Below are positions 8,783 through 19,900 of a stretch of 64,000 nt of DNA, in pieces. The stretch comes from CAVSPO01 sp963730005 (GTDB taxonomy: Bacteria; Actinomycetota; Actinomycetes; Propionibacteriales; Propionibacteriaceae): NCBI GenBank assembly GCA_963730005.1, contig CAVSPO010000014.1:124001-188000 (forward strand), read 5' to 3'. A program made the translations under genes and the position numbers. Position 1 is the stretch's first letter, and each line of letters starts with the position of its first letter. The notes under the pieces were generated by a model, which worked only from the letters and a program-made list of their open reading frames with translations, was not told where the DNA came from and ran no database searches.

Positions 8783-9972
8783 TGAGCGGTACCGCAACGA
8801 CGACGGCATCCCTCGACCAGCCACCGGAGGTCGGCCACCAGCTCCCGGCGGGCAGTTGGCGACTGGACGAGCTGCCGGTGCCCAAGGGTCGGGAGGAAGC
8901 CTGGCGTTTCACGCCGATGGCCCGGGTGGCCACGATGTTCGAGGACCGCGCGACAGCAGCCGATGCTGTGCGCCTTGAGGTGAGCGAGGTCCAGGGAGTC
9001 ACCGTCGGAACACTGGGCATCGGCCAGGCTCCGCGCGGCACCGTCCTGGTGCCCGTCGACCTGCCCGCCGGTCTGGCCTGCGCCCGCACCGAGCAGGCGT
9101 TGCACCTGGCCATCGCGCCGGGTGCCCAGCTGGGCGAGCCGGTGCTGGTCACCGTCACCGGGCAGGGCGCCGGGCTGCGGGCCAATTCGCACACCGTCAT
9201 CGAAGCCGGCGAATCCAGCCGCGCCATCGTCGTCCTGAACCATCAGGGGTCGGCCCAGTTCAACGGCAACATCGAGATCATCGTCGCCGACCACGCGGAC
9301 CTGACCGTGGTCAGCCTGCAGAACTGGGCACGGGACGCGTTGCACACCGGGCAGCACGAGGCCCTCGTGGGTCGCGACGCCCATCTGCGGCACGTTGTGG
9401 TCACCTTGGGCGGCGACCTCGTCCGGCTGCACGGCAACGTGTCCTACGGTGCCCCCGGTGGCACCGCCGAGTTGTACGGCCTCTACTTCGCCGACGCGGG
9501 CCAGCACCTGGAGCACCGGCTCCGTGTCGACCACAACGCCCCCAACACGACCTCGCGGGTGGACTACCGCGGCGCACTGAACGGTGCTAAGGCGCGCTCG
9601 GTGTGGGTCGGCGACGTGCTGATCCGCAAACAGGCACTGAACATCGACACCTACGAGCAGAACCGCAACCTGCTGCTGTCCCAGGGGTGCCGTACGGACT
9701 CGGTGCCCAATCTTGAGATCGAGACCGGCGAGATCGTCGGCGCCGGGCACAGCACGAGCACCGGGCGATTCGACGAGGAGCAGCTCTTCTACCTGATGAG
9801 CCGCGGTATCGAGGAGGACGAGGCCCGCAGGCTGGTGGTGCGGGGCTTCTTCGCCGAGATCATCCAACGCATCGGTGTCCCCGCCGTGGAGCAGGCGCTG
9901 AGCAACGCCATCGACGGCGAGCTCGACGCTGCAGCAACTGCAAGCAACAGCCTTGAAGCACAGGAGAACTGA
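8782..9972 (+). CDS. sufD: Fe-S cluster assembly protein SufD
   Basis: SufD is the partner of SufB in the SufBC2D complex and is involved in iron acquisition. The protein has 396 residues. The N-terminal part is divergent; the C-terminal beta-helix and 'DEEQLFYLMSRGIEEDEARRLVVRGF' region resemble SufB (split here: 'EEQLFYLMSRG' and 'VVRGFF'). Start and stop are tightly packed between sufB and sufC. Unlike some actinobacterial clusters, no Rieske-type ferredoxin gene stands between sufD and sufC. Confidence 0.96.
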   Translation: MSGTATTTASLDQPPEVGHQLPAGSWRLDELPVPKGREEAWRFTPMARVATMFEDRATAADAVRLEVSEVQGVTVGTLGIGQAPRGTVLVPVDLPAGLACARTEQALHLAIAPGAQLGEPVLVTVTGQGAGLRANSHTVIEAGESSRAIVVLNHQGSAQFNGNIEIIVADHADLTVVSLQNWARDALHTGQHEALVGRDAHLRHVVVTLGGDLVRLHGNVSYGAPGGTAELYGLYFADAGQHLEHRLRVDHNAPNTTSRVDYRGALNGAKARSVWVGDVLIRKQALNIDTYEQNRNLLLSQGCRTDSVPNLEIETGEIVGAGHSTSTGRFDEEQLFYLMSRGIEEDEARRLVVRGFFAEIIQRIGVPAVEQALSNAIDGELDAAATASNSLEAQEN

Positions 9973-9973
9973 C

Positions 9974-10735
9974 ATGGCCATGCTGGAAATCACTGACCTG
10001 CACGTCGACGTAGACACCGAGGCGGGCCCGAAGGAGATCCTGAAGGGGGTCAACCTGGTGGTCCGGCCGGGTGAGGTGCACGCGATCATGGGCCCCAACG
10101 GGTCCGGCAAGTCGACGCTGGCCTACGCGCTCGCCGGGCACCCGAAGTACACCATCACCTCCGGTTCGGTGAAGCTCGACGGACAGGAGATCAGCGGCCT
10201 CAACGTCACCGAGCGCGCGCGTGCCGGCCTCTACCTCGGTATGCAGTACCCGGTTGAGGTGCCCGGCGTCAGCATGGCCAACTTCCTGCGCACCGCCAAG
10301 ACCGCCCTCGACGGTCAGGCTCCCAAGGTCCGCACCTGGGTCAAGGAAGTCAATGCGGCCCTGCAACGGATGGATCTGGACCCCAGCTTCTCGGGCCGAT
10401 CGGTGAACGAGGGGTTTTCCGGCGGTGAGAAGAAGCGGGCGGAGATCGCCCAGCTGGAGGTGCTCAATCCGAAGGTGGCGATCCTCGACGAGATCGATTC
10501 CGGCCTCGACATCGACGCTGTCCGGGTGGTCAGCGACGGCATCAACAGGTACATGCGTCAGGGTGACCGCGGGCTGCTGCTGATCACTCACTACACCCGC
10601 ATCCTGAACTACGTGCACCCCGACGTCATCCACGTCTACGTGGACGGCCGGGTGGTCGCCACTGGCGACAAGGCCTTGGGCGACGAGTTGGAGCGCGACG
10701 GCTACGAGAAGTACCTCGCACTGGCGGCGAAATAA
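9974..10735 (+). CDS. sufC: Fe-S assembly ATPase SufC
   Basis: SufC is the ABC-type ATPase of the SufBCD complex; it drives structural change in SufB-SufD and is not a transporter. The protein has 253 residues. Walker A is 'GPNGSGKST', the signature is 'FSGGEKKR' and Walker B is 'VAILDEIDSGLD', all intact. ATG 9974 is preceded by 'CAGGAGAA', placing the start 1 nt after the sufD stop; a second ATG at 9980 is also possible. sufS begins immediately afterwards. Confidence 0.97.
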   Translation: MAMLEITDLHVDVDTEAGPKEILKGVNLVVRPGEVHAIMGPNGSGKSTLAYALAGHPKYTITSGSVKLDGQEISGLNVTERARAGLYLGMQYPVEVPGVSMANFLRTAKTALDGQAPKVRTWVKEVNAALQRMDLDPSFSGRSVNEGFSGGEKKRAEIAQLEVLNPKVAILDEIDSGLDIDAVRVVSDGINRYMRQGDRGLLLITHYTRILNYVHPDVIHVYVDGRVVATGDKALGDELERDGYEKYLALAAK

Positions 10736-10736
10736 G

Positions 10737-12020
10737 ATGGTTGGTTACGACGTCAACGAGGTCCGCAAGGACTTCCCGGTGTTTGAACGCAGAGTGGGTG
10801 ACTACCCGCTGACCTACCTGGACTCGGCCAACACCTCGCAGAAGCCGCGCCAGGTGGTGGAGACCATCGCGGACTTCTACCTGCACCACAATGCCAATGT
10901 CGCCCGTGCCATGCACCAGCTCGGCATCGAGGCAACCGCCGCCTACGAGGGCGCCCGCGCCCGGATCGCCGATTTCGTCGGTGCCGCCGGGCCGGACGAG
11001 ATCATCTACACCCGTAACGCCACCGAGGCGTTGAACCTGGCGGCCAACACACTGGCCGGGCGGGGGGATGGGCTGGGGCCCGGGGACGAGATCGTGGTCA
11101 CCGAGATGGAGCACCACTCCAACATCGTGCCGTGGCAGATGGTCTGTCAGCGCACTGGCGCCACGCTGCGCTGGTTCACCGTGACTGCGGACGGTCAGCT
11201 CGATCTGGAGGCGGCAGAGCGCGAGGGATTGATCAACGAGCGCACCAGGGTGGTCTCGGTGGGTTGGGTGAGCAACGTGGTGGGCACCGTCAACCCGGTG
11301 CGCCGGATCGCAGATGCCGCGCACGCAGTGGGCGCGGTCATGGTCGCCGACGGCGCCCAGGGAGTGCCGCTGCTCGCCACCGACGTGACTGAACTGGGTG
11401 TCGACCTGCTCGCCTTCACGGGCCACAAGATCTGCGGGCCCACAGGGATCGGGGTGCTCTACGGCCGTCGCGAGTTGCTGGCGGAGTTGCCGCCGTTCCT
11501 CGGTGGCGGCGAGATGATCGAGGTCGTCGAGATGAGCGGCAGCACGTACGCCGACCCGCCGCAACGGTTCGAGGCCGGAACTCCTCCGATCGCCCAGGCC
11601 ATCGGGCTGGGTGCCGCCATCGACTACGTCAGCGCCCTGGGCATGGACAACATCGCCGCTCATGAGCGTCAGCTCGTCGAGTACCTGCTCGGACAGCTGC
11701 GAAACGTCGAGGGTGTGCGCGTCCTGGGCTCCGACCGCGCCGACGGCCGTGGGGGAGCGGTCTCCTTCGTCCTGGACGATGTACACCCACACGACGTGAT
11801 GCAGCTGCTCGACAGCCGGGGCGTGGCCGTGCGTGGTGGCCACCACTGTGCTCGCCCGCTGCACACCCGGCTGGGGATTCAGTCGTCCATCCGGGCGTCC
11901 GCGTACCTGTACACGACCACCGCCGAGATCGATGCCCTGGTCGAGGCGCTGGTGTACACGCGCGATTTCTTCGCGGGCAAGTTCTTCACCACCGGGCAGC
12001 GGGCCAGGAGGCAGCGATGA
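10737..12020 (+). CDS. sufS: Cysteine desulfurase SufS
   Basis: This PLP-dependent enzyme removes sulfur from cysteine and passes it to SufU for cluster building. The protein has 427 residues. The PLP lysine is Lys231 in 'FTGHKICGP', and the persulfide-carrying cysteine is Cys371 in 'GGHHCARPLH', the short class II type loop. ATG 10737 is 1 nt after the sufC stop. The stop overlaps the sufU start by 4 nt, so enzyme and sulfur acceptor are coupled in translation. Confidence 0.97.
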   Translation: MVGYDVNEVRKDFPVFERRVGDYPLTYLDSANTSQKPRQVVETIADFYLHHNANVARAMHQLGIEATAAYEGARARIADFVGAAGPDEIIYTRNATEALNLAANTLAGRGDGLGPGDEIVVTEMEHHSNIVPWQMVCQRTGATLRWFTVTADGQLDLEAAEREGLINERTRVVSVGWVSNVVGTVNPVRRIADAAHAVGAVMVADGAQGVPLLATDVTELGVDLLAFTGHKICGPTGIGVLYGRRELLAELPPFLGGGEMIEVVEMSGSTYADPPQRFEAGTPPIAQAIGLGAAIDYVSALGMDNIAAHERQLVEYLLGQLRNVEGVRVLGSDRADGRGGAVSFVLDDVHPHDVMQLLDSRGVAVRGGHHCARPLHTRLGIQSSIRASAYLYTTTAEIDALVEALVYTRDFFAGKFFTTGQRARRQR

Positions 12021-12496
12021 GTTCTGACGTCGAGGCGATGTATCAGGAGATCATCCTGGATCACTATCGCGAGAAGCATCATTGCGGGTTGCGTGAGCCG
12101 TTCGACGCCGAGGTGCACCACGTCAACCCGAGCTGTGGTGACGAGCTGACGCTTCGCGTCGAACTCGACGGGAACGCGATCCGTGACGTCAGTTACGAAG
12201 GCGTCGGCTGCTCGATCAGCCAGGCCAGCACCTCGGTGATGAGCGACCTGGTGATCGGTCGTTCGCTGGCCGACGCGATGGCGTTGTATGCCGAGTTCAA
12301 GGACATGATGGAGTCCCAGGGCAGGGTAGAGCCGAACGAGGACCGGCTGGAGGACGGCATCGCGTTCGTGGGTGTCGCCAAGTTCCCGGCGCGCGTGAAG
12401 TGCGCCATGTTGGGCTGGGCGGCGCTTGTCGACGCCGTCGCCCGTGCCAAGTCGAAGCAGGAGGCCGACCCGTCGGCCGAGCAGGAGAAGAAGTGA
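12017..12496 (+). CDS. sufU: Zinc-dependent sulfurtransferase SufU
   Basis: SufU accepts sulfur from SufS through a zinc-bound cysteine and delivers it to SufB. The protein has 159 residues. The zinc ligands typical of SufU rather than IscU scaffolds are present: Cys40 and Asp42 in 'SCGDEL', Cys65 in 'GVGCSIS' and Cys129 in 'KCAMLGW'. The spacing includes the insertion that separates SufU from IscU. The C-terminal tail is lysine- and glutamate-rich. Its stop overlaps the GTG of the next gene. Confidence 0.96.
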   Translation: MSSDVEAMYQEIILDHYREKHHCGLREPFDAEVHHVNPSCGDELTLRVELDGNAIRDVSYEGVGCSISQASTSVMSDLVIGRSLADAMALYAEFKDMMESQGRVEPNEDRLEDGIAFVGVAKFPARVKCAMLGWAALVDAVARAKSKQEADPSAEQEKK

Positions 12497-13014
12497 TCGA
12501 TCGCCACGACATTCCGCAGAATCTGCCCGATTGGGCGCGTCCGGACGGGCCCGGGCTCGATTCGGCCCTGCCCGCGACCGGAACAGAAACGGTCCCCACC
12601 GGGTCCGGGTCCGGGTCCGGGTCCGAAACGACTGTTCCCGGGTCCGAACCGGTGGCAGACGCAGCGCCAGTCTCCCGCGCAGCACCCGAGCCGGTGACGG
12701 ATCTCGAGGAGCGCAAGGAAGAGATGCTGGAAGCGCTCAAGGACGTGGTGGACCCGGAACTGATGGTCAACATCGTTGACCTGGGCCTGGTCTACGGCGT
12801 CGACATCGACGACGAGAACAACGTCACGATCGACATGACCCTGACCAGCCCCGCCTGCCCGCTGACCGACCAGATCGAGATGGGCGTACACGATGCCCTG
12901 CAAGGACTGGCCGACTCGGTGACCGTCAACTGGGTCTGGCTGCCGGCGTGGTCGCTGGAGTGCATCACCCCTGACGGGCGCGAACAGCTGCGCTACATCG
13001 GCTACAACCTCTGA
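12493..13014 (+). CDS. sufT: SufT-like MIP18/DUF59 iron-sulfur maturation factor
   Basis: This is a DUF59 (MIP18-family) protein, thought to help maturation or delivery of iron-sulfur clusters. The protein has 173 residues from GTG 12493, which overlaps the sufU stop. The domain occupies about residues 72-170, with 'DVVDPELMVNIVDLGLVYGV' and the reactive cysteine in 'SPACPLTDQ'. The first 70 residues are an extra, disordered-looking region rich in Pro, Ala, Thr and Gly-Ser, coded partly by a hexamer repeat (12601-12624). Homologues are usually about 100-110 residues. It ends the suf operon. Confidence 0.9.
   Translation: MIDRHDIPQNLPDWARPDGPGLDSALPATGTETVPTGSGSGSGSETTVPGSEPVADAAPVSRAAPEPVTDLEERKEEMLEALKDVVDPELMVNIVDLGLVYGVDIDDENNVTIDMTLTSPACPLTDQIEMGVHDALQGLADSVTVNWVWLPAWSLECITPDGREQLRYIGYNL
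12601..12624 (+). repeat. Four tandem GGGTCC hexamers inside sufT
   Basis: The hexamer GGGTCC repeats four times without change and codes a Gly-Ser run in the N-terminal extension of the SufT-like protein. A related copy lies near 12639. In-frame repeats of this kind can change length by slippage without breaking the gene. Confidence 0.8.
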
Positions 13015-13019
13015 CGGCA

Positions 13020-13715
13020 TCAGCCGCGGGCCGGGCGCACCACGATCTCCTCGATCATCGCGTCATCGGTGGCGTCCAGCGCGAATTTGACCGCTGCCGC
13101 CACCGATTCCGGGCGCAGGTGCTCGGCCGGGTTGTACGGCCTTGCCCGGGCGGTCATCAGCTGCACCTGCATGTCGGTGTCCACGCGTCCCGGGTGGATC
13201 GATGTCACGCGGACGCGGCCGCGTTCCTCCTCGCGCAGCGCGTCGGTGAAGGCCCGCAGCGCGAACTTGGTGGCCGCATAGGATCCGCCTCCCGCGCCGG
13301 AGCGGAACCCGGCGCCGGAGTTGATGGTGACCACCTGTCCGTACGGAGGCCGCAGGTAAGGCAGCAATCGCCGGGTCAGATCGGCCACGGCGACCACGTT
13401 GAGTTCGAACTGGCGACGCCAGTCGTCACGCGACAGCTCCCGGACGCTGCCGAGCGTTGCGATCCCGGCACAGTGCACGATTGCGTCCAGGCCATTGACG
13501 CCCGACACGGCTGCGGCTGTCTGGGCGTCATCAGTCAAGTCGGCGACGAAGGGCTGCGCACTGGGTAGCGCGTCGACCACCGCAGTGACACCCTCGGCGG
13601 TCGTCCCACCCACCAGAACGTGCCACTCGGGGGCCAGTGCCTCGGCAACCGCGCGTCCGATGCCTCGACTGGCTCCCGTCACCAGAACCACCAGCCGGCG
13701 CCGGGCGTAGACCAT
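13020..13715 (-). CDS. Short-chain dehydrogenase/reductase
   Basis: This is a classical SDR with NAD(P) binding 'VTGASRGIGRAVAE' at the N-terminus and an intact active site, Ser in 'NSGAGF' and 'YAATK'. The protein has 231 residues from ATG 13715. A longer form from GTG 13721 would abut the -10 box, so the leaderless ATG is preferred. The substrate is unknown. It ends 6 nt from the suf operon stop, convergently, and diverges from the ABC-F gene. Confidence 0.88.
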   Translation of the reverse strand: MVYARRRLVVLVTGASRGIGRAVAEALAPEWHVLVGGTTAEGVTAVVDALPSAQPFVADLTDDAQTAAAVSGVNGLDAIVHCAGIATLGSVRELSRDDWRRQFELNVVAVADLTRRLLPYLRPPYGQVVTINSGAGFRSGAGGGSYAATKFALRAFTDALREEERGRVRVTSIHPGRVDTDMQVQLMTARARPYNPAEHLRPESVAAAVKFALDATDDAMIEEIVVRPARG

Positions 13716-13721
13716 GGCCAC

Positions 13722-13727
13722 ACCCTA
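13722..13727 (-). promoter_or_regulatory. Leaderless -10 box of the SDR gene
   Basis: The minus strand reads TAGGGT, then 6 nt, then ATG at 13715. No ribosome site is visible before that ATG. Confidence 0.5.
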
Positions 13728-13803
13728 GTCGGGATGGGCGTCGACCGACCCCGCCATCCTGCCCGGTTTGCGCTGGAGCCTCTGGTGTGAGAAGAATCGA
13801 CAA

Positions 13804-15402
<1,599 letters not shown>

Positions 15403-15472
15403 ACGCCTGAACGCCCGGGGACGCCGGTCTCCCAGGTTGACCTGGGCGACCGGCGCCACTTGGGGTGGAGCG

Positions 15473-16939
15473 TCAGACCAGCAGCTGCCGGTCGGTCGGC
15501 AGGATCGGCTTGGGCAGGCTGGAACTGCCCTGCAGGAAGGCGTCCACGCCGTTGGCCGCGCTGCGGCCCTCGGCGATTGCCCACACGATCAGCGACTGGC
15601 CGCGTCCGGCGTCGCCGCACACGAACACGCCCGGGACGTTGGTCGCGTAGTCCTCGTCGCGGTTGATGTTGCCTCGCGGGTCCAGCTCCAGGCCGAGCTG
15701 CTCCACCACGCCGGACTTCTCCGGGCCGACGAAGCCCATTGCCAGCAGCACCAGATCGGCAGGGATCTGCCGTTCGGTGCCCGCCACGGGCGTGAACCGT
15801 CCGTTGCCGAACGACACCTCTGACAGGCGCAGTGCCTTGACCTGGCCGTCGTCGCCCACGAACTCGCTGGTGGAGACGGCGAAGACGCGGTCGATCTCGC
15901 CTTCCTCATGGGACGAACTGACCCGAAAGCCCATCGGGTAGGTCGGCCAGGGCTGGTTTGCTGGTCGGCCCAGGGGCGGGGTCGCCATGATCTCCAGCTG
16001 GGTGACTGACGCCGCGCCCTGGCGCAGGGCGGTGCCGATGCAGTCTGAGCCGGTGTCGCCGCCGCCGATGACCACGACGTGCTTGCCGGTGGCCGTGATC
16101 TGATTCGCCACCTGCTGGCCCACGGCGACGCGGTTGGCCTGGGGCAGGAACTCCATCGCCTGGTGGATCCCGGCCAGCTGGCGGCCGGGGACCGGCAGGT
16201 CGCGGGCAACCGTGGAACCGATGGCCAGCACCACGGCGTCGAAGCGATCCAGCAGCTGCGAACCGGTGATGTCGACGCCGATGTTGGTGCGGGGTTTGAA
16301 GACCGTGCCCTCCTGGCGCATCTGCCGCAGCCTCCTGTTGACGACCTTCTTCTCCAGTTTGAACTCCGGGATGCCGAATCGCAGCAAACCACCGATGTCG
16401 TCGGCGCGCTCATACACGACGACCGTGTGGCCGGCGCGGGTGAGTTGCTGTGCCGCCGCCAGGCCGGACGGACCTGAGCCGACGATTGCGACCGTTTTGC
16501 CGGTCTGCCACTCGGGCACCACCGGGATGACGCGCCGGTCGTCCCACGCCTTGTCGGCGATGGCGACCTCGACATTCTTGATCGTCACCGGTTCGCGGTT
16601 GATCCCGACGACGCATGCCGTCTCGCACGGGGCAGGGCACAGACGCCCGGTGAACTCGGGGAAGTTGTTCGTCGCGTGCAGGCGATCGGTGGCGGACCGC
16701 CACTTGTCCAGGTAGATCAGGTCGTTCCACTCCGGGATCAGGTTGCCCAGCGGACAGCCTTGGTGACAGAACGCGACGCCGCAGTCCATGCAGCGGCTGG
16801 CCTGTCGTTCGATGATGGGCAGCACCGCGCGCCCGGGCGAGCCCGGGTAGACCTCGTTCCAGTCGTTGACCCGTTCGTCGGCGGGACGCCGTTCGGCGAC
16901 CTTGCGGGCGACCTTCATGAACCCTCTCGGATCAGCCAT
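15473..16939 (-). CDS. gltD: Glutamate synthase small subunit
   Basis: GltD supplies electrons from NADPH through FAD to the large subunit for glutamate synthesis from glutamine and 2-oxoglutarate. The protein has 488 residues. The N-terminal cysteine cluster 'CMDCGVAFCHQGCPLGN' binds 4Fe-4S centres. The FAD site 'VAIVGSGPSGLAAAQ' and the NADPH site 'VVIGGGDTGSDCIG' follow. Its start overlaps the gltB stop by 8 nt, so the two subunits are coupled. It converges with the ABC-F gene. Confidence 0.97.
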   Translation of the reverse strand: MADPRGFMKVARKVAERRPADERVNDWNEVYPGSPGRAVLPIIERQASRCMDCGVAFCHQGCPLGNLIPEWNDLIYLDKWRSATDRLHATNNFPEFTGRLCPAPCETACVVGINREPVTIKNVEVAIADKAWDDRRVIPVVPEWQTGKTVAIVGSGPSGLAAAQQLTRAGHTVVVYERADDIGGLLRFGIPEFKLEKKVVNRRLRQMRQEGTVFKPRTNIGVDITGSQLLDRFDAVVLAIGSTVARDLPVPGRQLAGIHQAMEFLPQANRVAVGQQVANQITATGKHVVVIGGGDTGSDCIGTALRQGAASVTQLEIMATPPLGRPANQPWPTYPMGFRVSSSHEEGEIDRVFAVSTSEFVGDDGQVKALRLSEVSFGNGRFTPVAGTERQIPADLVLLAMGFVGPEKSGVVEQLGLELDPRGNINRDEDYATNVPGVFVCGDAGRGQSLIVWAIAEGRSAANGVDAFLQGSSSLPKPILPTDRQLLV

Positions 16940-19900
16940 GAGCCGCCTCCATCATCTTCGTGGTCGTCGCTTCTTCGCTGAGGCCCGCAGCCTCAGCCTC
17001 TGCCCGGGCAGCGAGCACCCGGGCGTAGTCGCGGGGGAGCAGCTTGGTGAAGCGTCCCCGCCACGTTGCGCCCCCCGCAGCCAGCAGGGCTTGCGCGACG
17101 GCTGAGCCGGTCTCTTCGAAGTGGCGTTGCAGCAGCGCCGCGACCCGGTCGACGTCCGCGTCGGTGAGCGCGACCCCGTCCACCAGTTCGGTGTTGAGAC
17201 AGCCGCTGTCGAGATCGAGCACCCAGGCGATGCCCCCGGACATGCCCGCGGCGACGTTGCGTCCGGTGCTGCCCAGGATGAGGGCCTCGCCGCCGGTCAT
17301 GTACTCGCACGCGTGGTCACCCACGCCCTCCACGACGGCGGTCGCCCCGGAGTTGCGCACACAGAACCGCTCGCCGACCAGACCGCGGATGAACAGCTCA
17401 CCTGATGTCGCCCCGTAGCCGATGACGTTGCCTGCGATGGTCTGGCGTTCGGCGTCGAACGGTGCGTCGTCCGCCGGGAACACGGACAACCTCCCGCCCG
17501 AGAGCCCCTTGCCGAAGTAGTCGTTGGTGTCGCCGATCAGCCGCAGCGTGATGCCCCGCGGCAGGAAAGCGCCGAAGCTCTGACCCCCGGTGCCGGTGCA
17601 GCTGATGGTGATGGTGTCGTCGGGCAGGCCTGCGCCGCCGGTCGCCCTGGTCACCGCATTGCCGAGCAGCGTGCCCACGGTGCGATTGGTGTTGGCGACG
17701 TCGACGCTGAAGCTGACCCGCTGACCTGCCGTCAGGGCGGGCCCGGATCGCCGGATCAGCTCGTTGTCGAGCTTGCCGGCCAGACCGTGGTCCTGCTCGG
17801 TGACGCAGTGCAGCGGCCCCTCGGTGGCGACCCGGTGCAGCAGCGCTGACAGGTCGAGCCCCTGTGCCTTCCAGTGCTCGACGGCCCGCTTGGTGCGCAG
17901 CACCTCGACGCGGCCGACGGCTTCCTCGATCGAACGGAATCCGAGAGCCGCCAGATGCTCACGCACCTCCTGGGCGATGAACTCGAAGAAGGTCACGACA
18001 TGGTCGGCCTGCCCGGTGAACTGGGCGCGCAACTGGGGGTTCTGGGTGGCCACCCCGACGGGGCAGGTGTCGAGGTGACAGACCCGCATCATGACGCAGC
18101 CGCTCACCACCAGTGCGGTGGTCGCGAAGCCGAACTCCTCGGCGCCCAGCAAAGCCCCGATCACGACGTCGCGGCCGGTCTTGAGTTGACCGTCCACCTG
18201 GACGACGATCCGGTCGCGCAGTCCGTTGAGCAGCAGTGTCTGCTGGGTCTCGGCCAGGCCGAGCTCCCACGGACCACCGGCGTGCTTCAGCGACGTGAGG
18301 GGTGCCGCTCCGGTGCCGCCGTCGTGCCCGGAGATGAGCACCACGTCGGCTTTCGCCTTCGAGACGCCGGCCGCGACGGTGCCGACGCCCACCTCGGCGA
18401 CCAGTTTCACGTGCACCCGGGCCGCCGGGTTGGCGCACTTGAGGTCGTGGATCAGCTGTTTGAGGTCCTCGATCGAGTAGATGTCGTGGTGGGGTGGCGG
18501 GCTGATCAGCCCGACCCCCGGCGTCGAGTGTCGCGTCCTGGCCACCCAGGGGTACACCTTCTGCCCTGGCAGTTGGCCGCCCTCGCCGGGTTTGGCGCCC
18601 TGGGCCATCTTGATCTGCAGGTCGGTGGCGTTGGTCAGGTAGTCGCTGGTCACCCCGAACCGGCCGGATGCGACCTGCTTGATCGCCGAACGGCGCACCG
18701 GGTCGTGCAGACGCTCCGGGTCCTCGCCGCCTTCCCCGGAGTTCGACCTGGCCCCCAGCCGGTTCATCGCAACGGCGAGGGTCTCGTGGGCTTCCTGGCT
18801 GATCGAGCCGTAGCTCATCGCGCCGGTGGAGAAACGCTTCACGATCTCGCTCACCGGCTCGACCTCGTCGATGCTGATCGGGGTGCGGTTCTGGATGTCG
18901 AACTCGAGCAGCCCGCGCAAGGTCATCAATCGCTTCGCCTGGTTGTCGACCCGGGACGTGTACTGCTTGAAGACGTCGTAACGGTGCTCGCGGGTGGAGT
19001 ACTGCAGGCGGAAGATCGTCTCCGGGTCGAACAGGTGCGGCGGGCCTTCGCGTCGCCACTTGTACTCGCCGCCGACGTCGATGGTGCGGTGCGCCAGCGT
19101 GCGGCGATCGACGGGGTAGCCCAGGTCGTGGCGGGACTGGACCTCACGGTGGATCTCCGCCAGGCCGACGCCCTCGATGCGACTCGGGGTGCCGGTGAAA
19201 TACCTGTCCACGAAGCCGGACGCCAGGCCCAGGGCCTCGTAGATCTGGGCGCCGGCGTAGGAGGAGATGGTGGAGACGCCCATCTTGGACATCACTTTCA
19301 GCACTCCCTTGCCGAGTGCCTTGCGGACGTTGCTGACTGCCTTCTCGGGGTCGACGGTGACGAACATGTCGCGCCGGGCGAGGTCCTCAGCGGATTCGAA
19401 CACCAGGTAGGGGTTCACCGCTGCAGCACCGAAGCCGATCAGCAGCGCCACGTGATGTACCTCGCGGACGTCGCCGGCCTCCACGATCAACCCGACCTGG
19501 GTGCGGGTCTTCTCCCGAACCAGATGGTGGTGGACGGCCGAGGTCAGCAGCAGCGACGGGATCGGGGCCAGGTCGATGTTGCTGTGCCGGTCGGACAGGA
19601 TGATCGTCCGGCAGCCGCGGCCGATCGCTTCGCTGACCTCGACGCAGATCTCGTCGAGGCGGCGTTCCAGCTCCTCGTGGCCGCCCAACACCCGGTACAG
19701 GCCGCGCACCACGTGGGCATCGAACTGCGGAAGTGAACCGTCCCTGTTGATGCGTACCAGCTTCGCGAGCTCGTCGGAGTCCAGCACCGGGTACCGGATC
19801 ACGATCTGGTGGCAGGACTGCGGCCCGGCCGACAGCAGGTTCGCCTCCGGGCCGAACGAACTGGCCAGCGAGGTGACCATCTCTTCGCGGATGGAGTCCA

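Noticed and set aside
17874..19736. Open frame of 620 codons on the plus strand opposite gltB
   Set aside because: It is antisense to a well-conserved gene, has no family features, and is a product of high GC content, which removes stop codons from the opposite strand.
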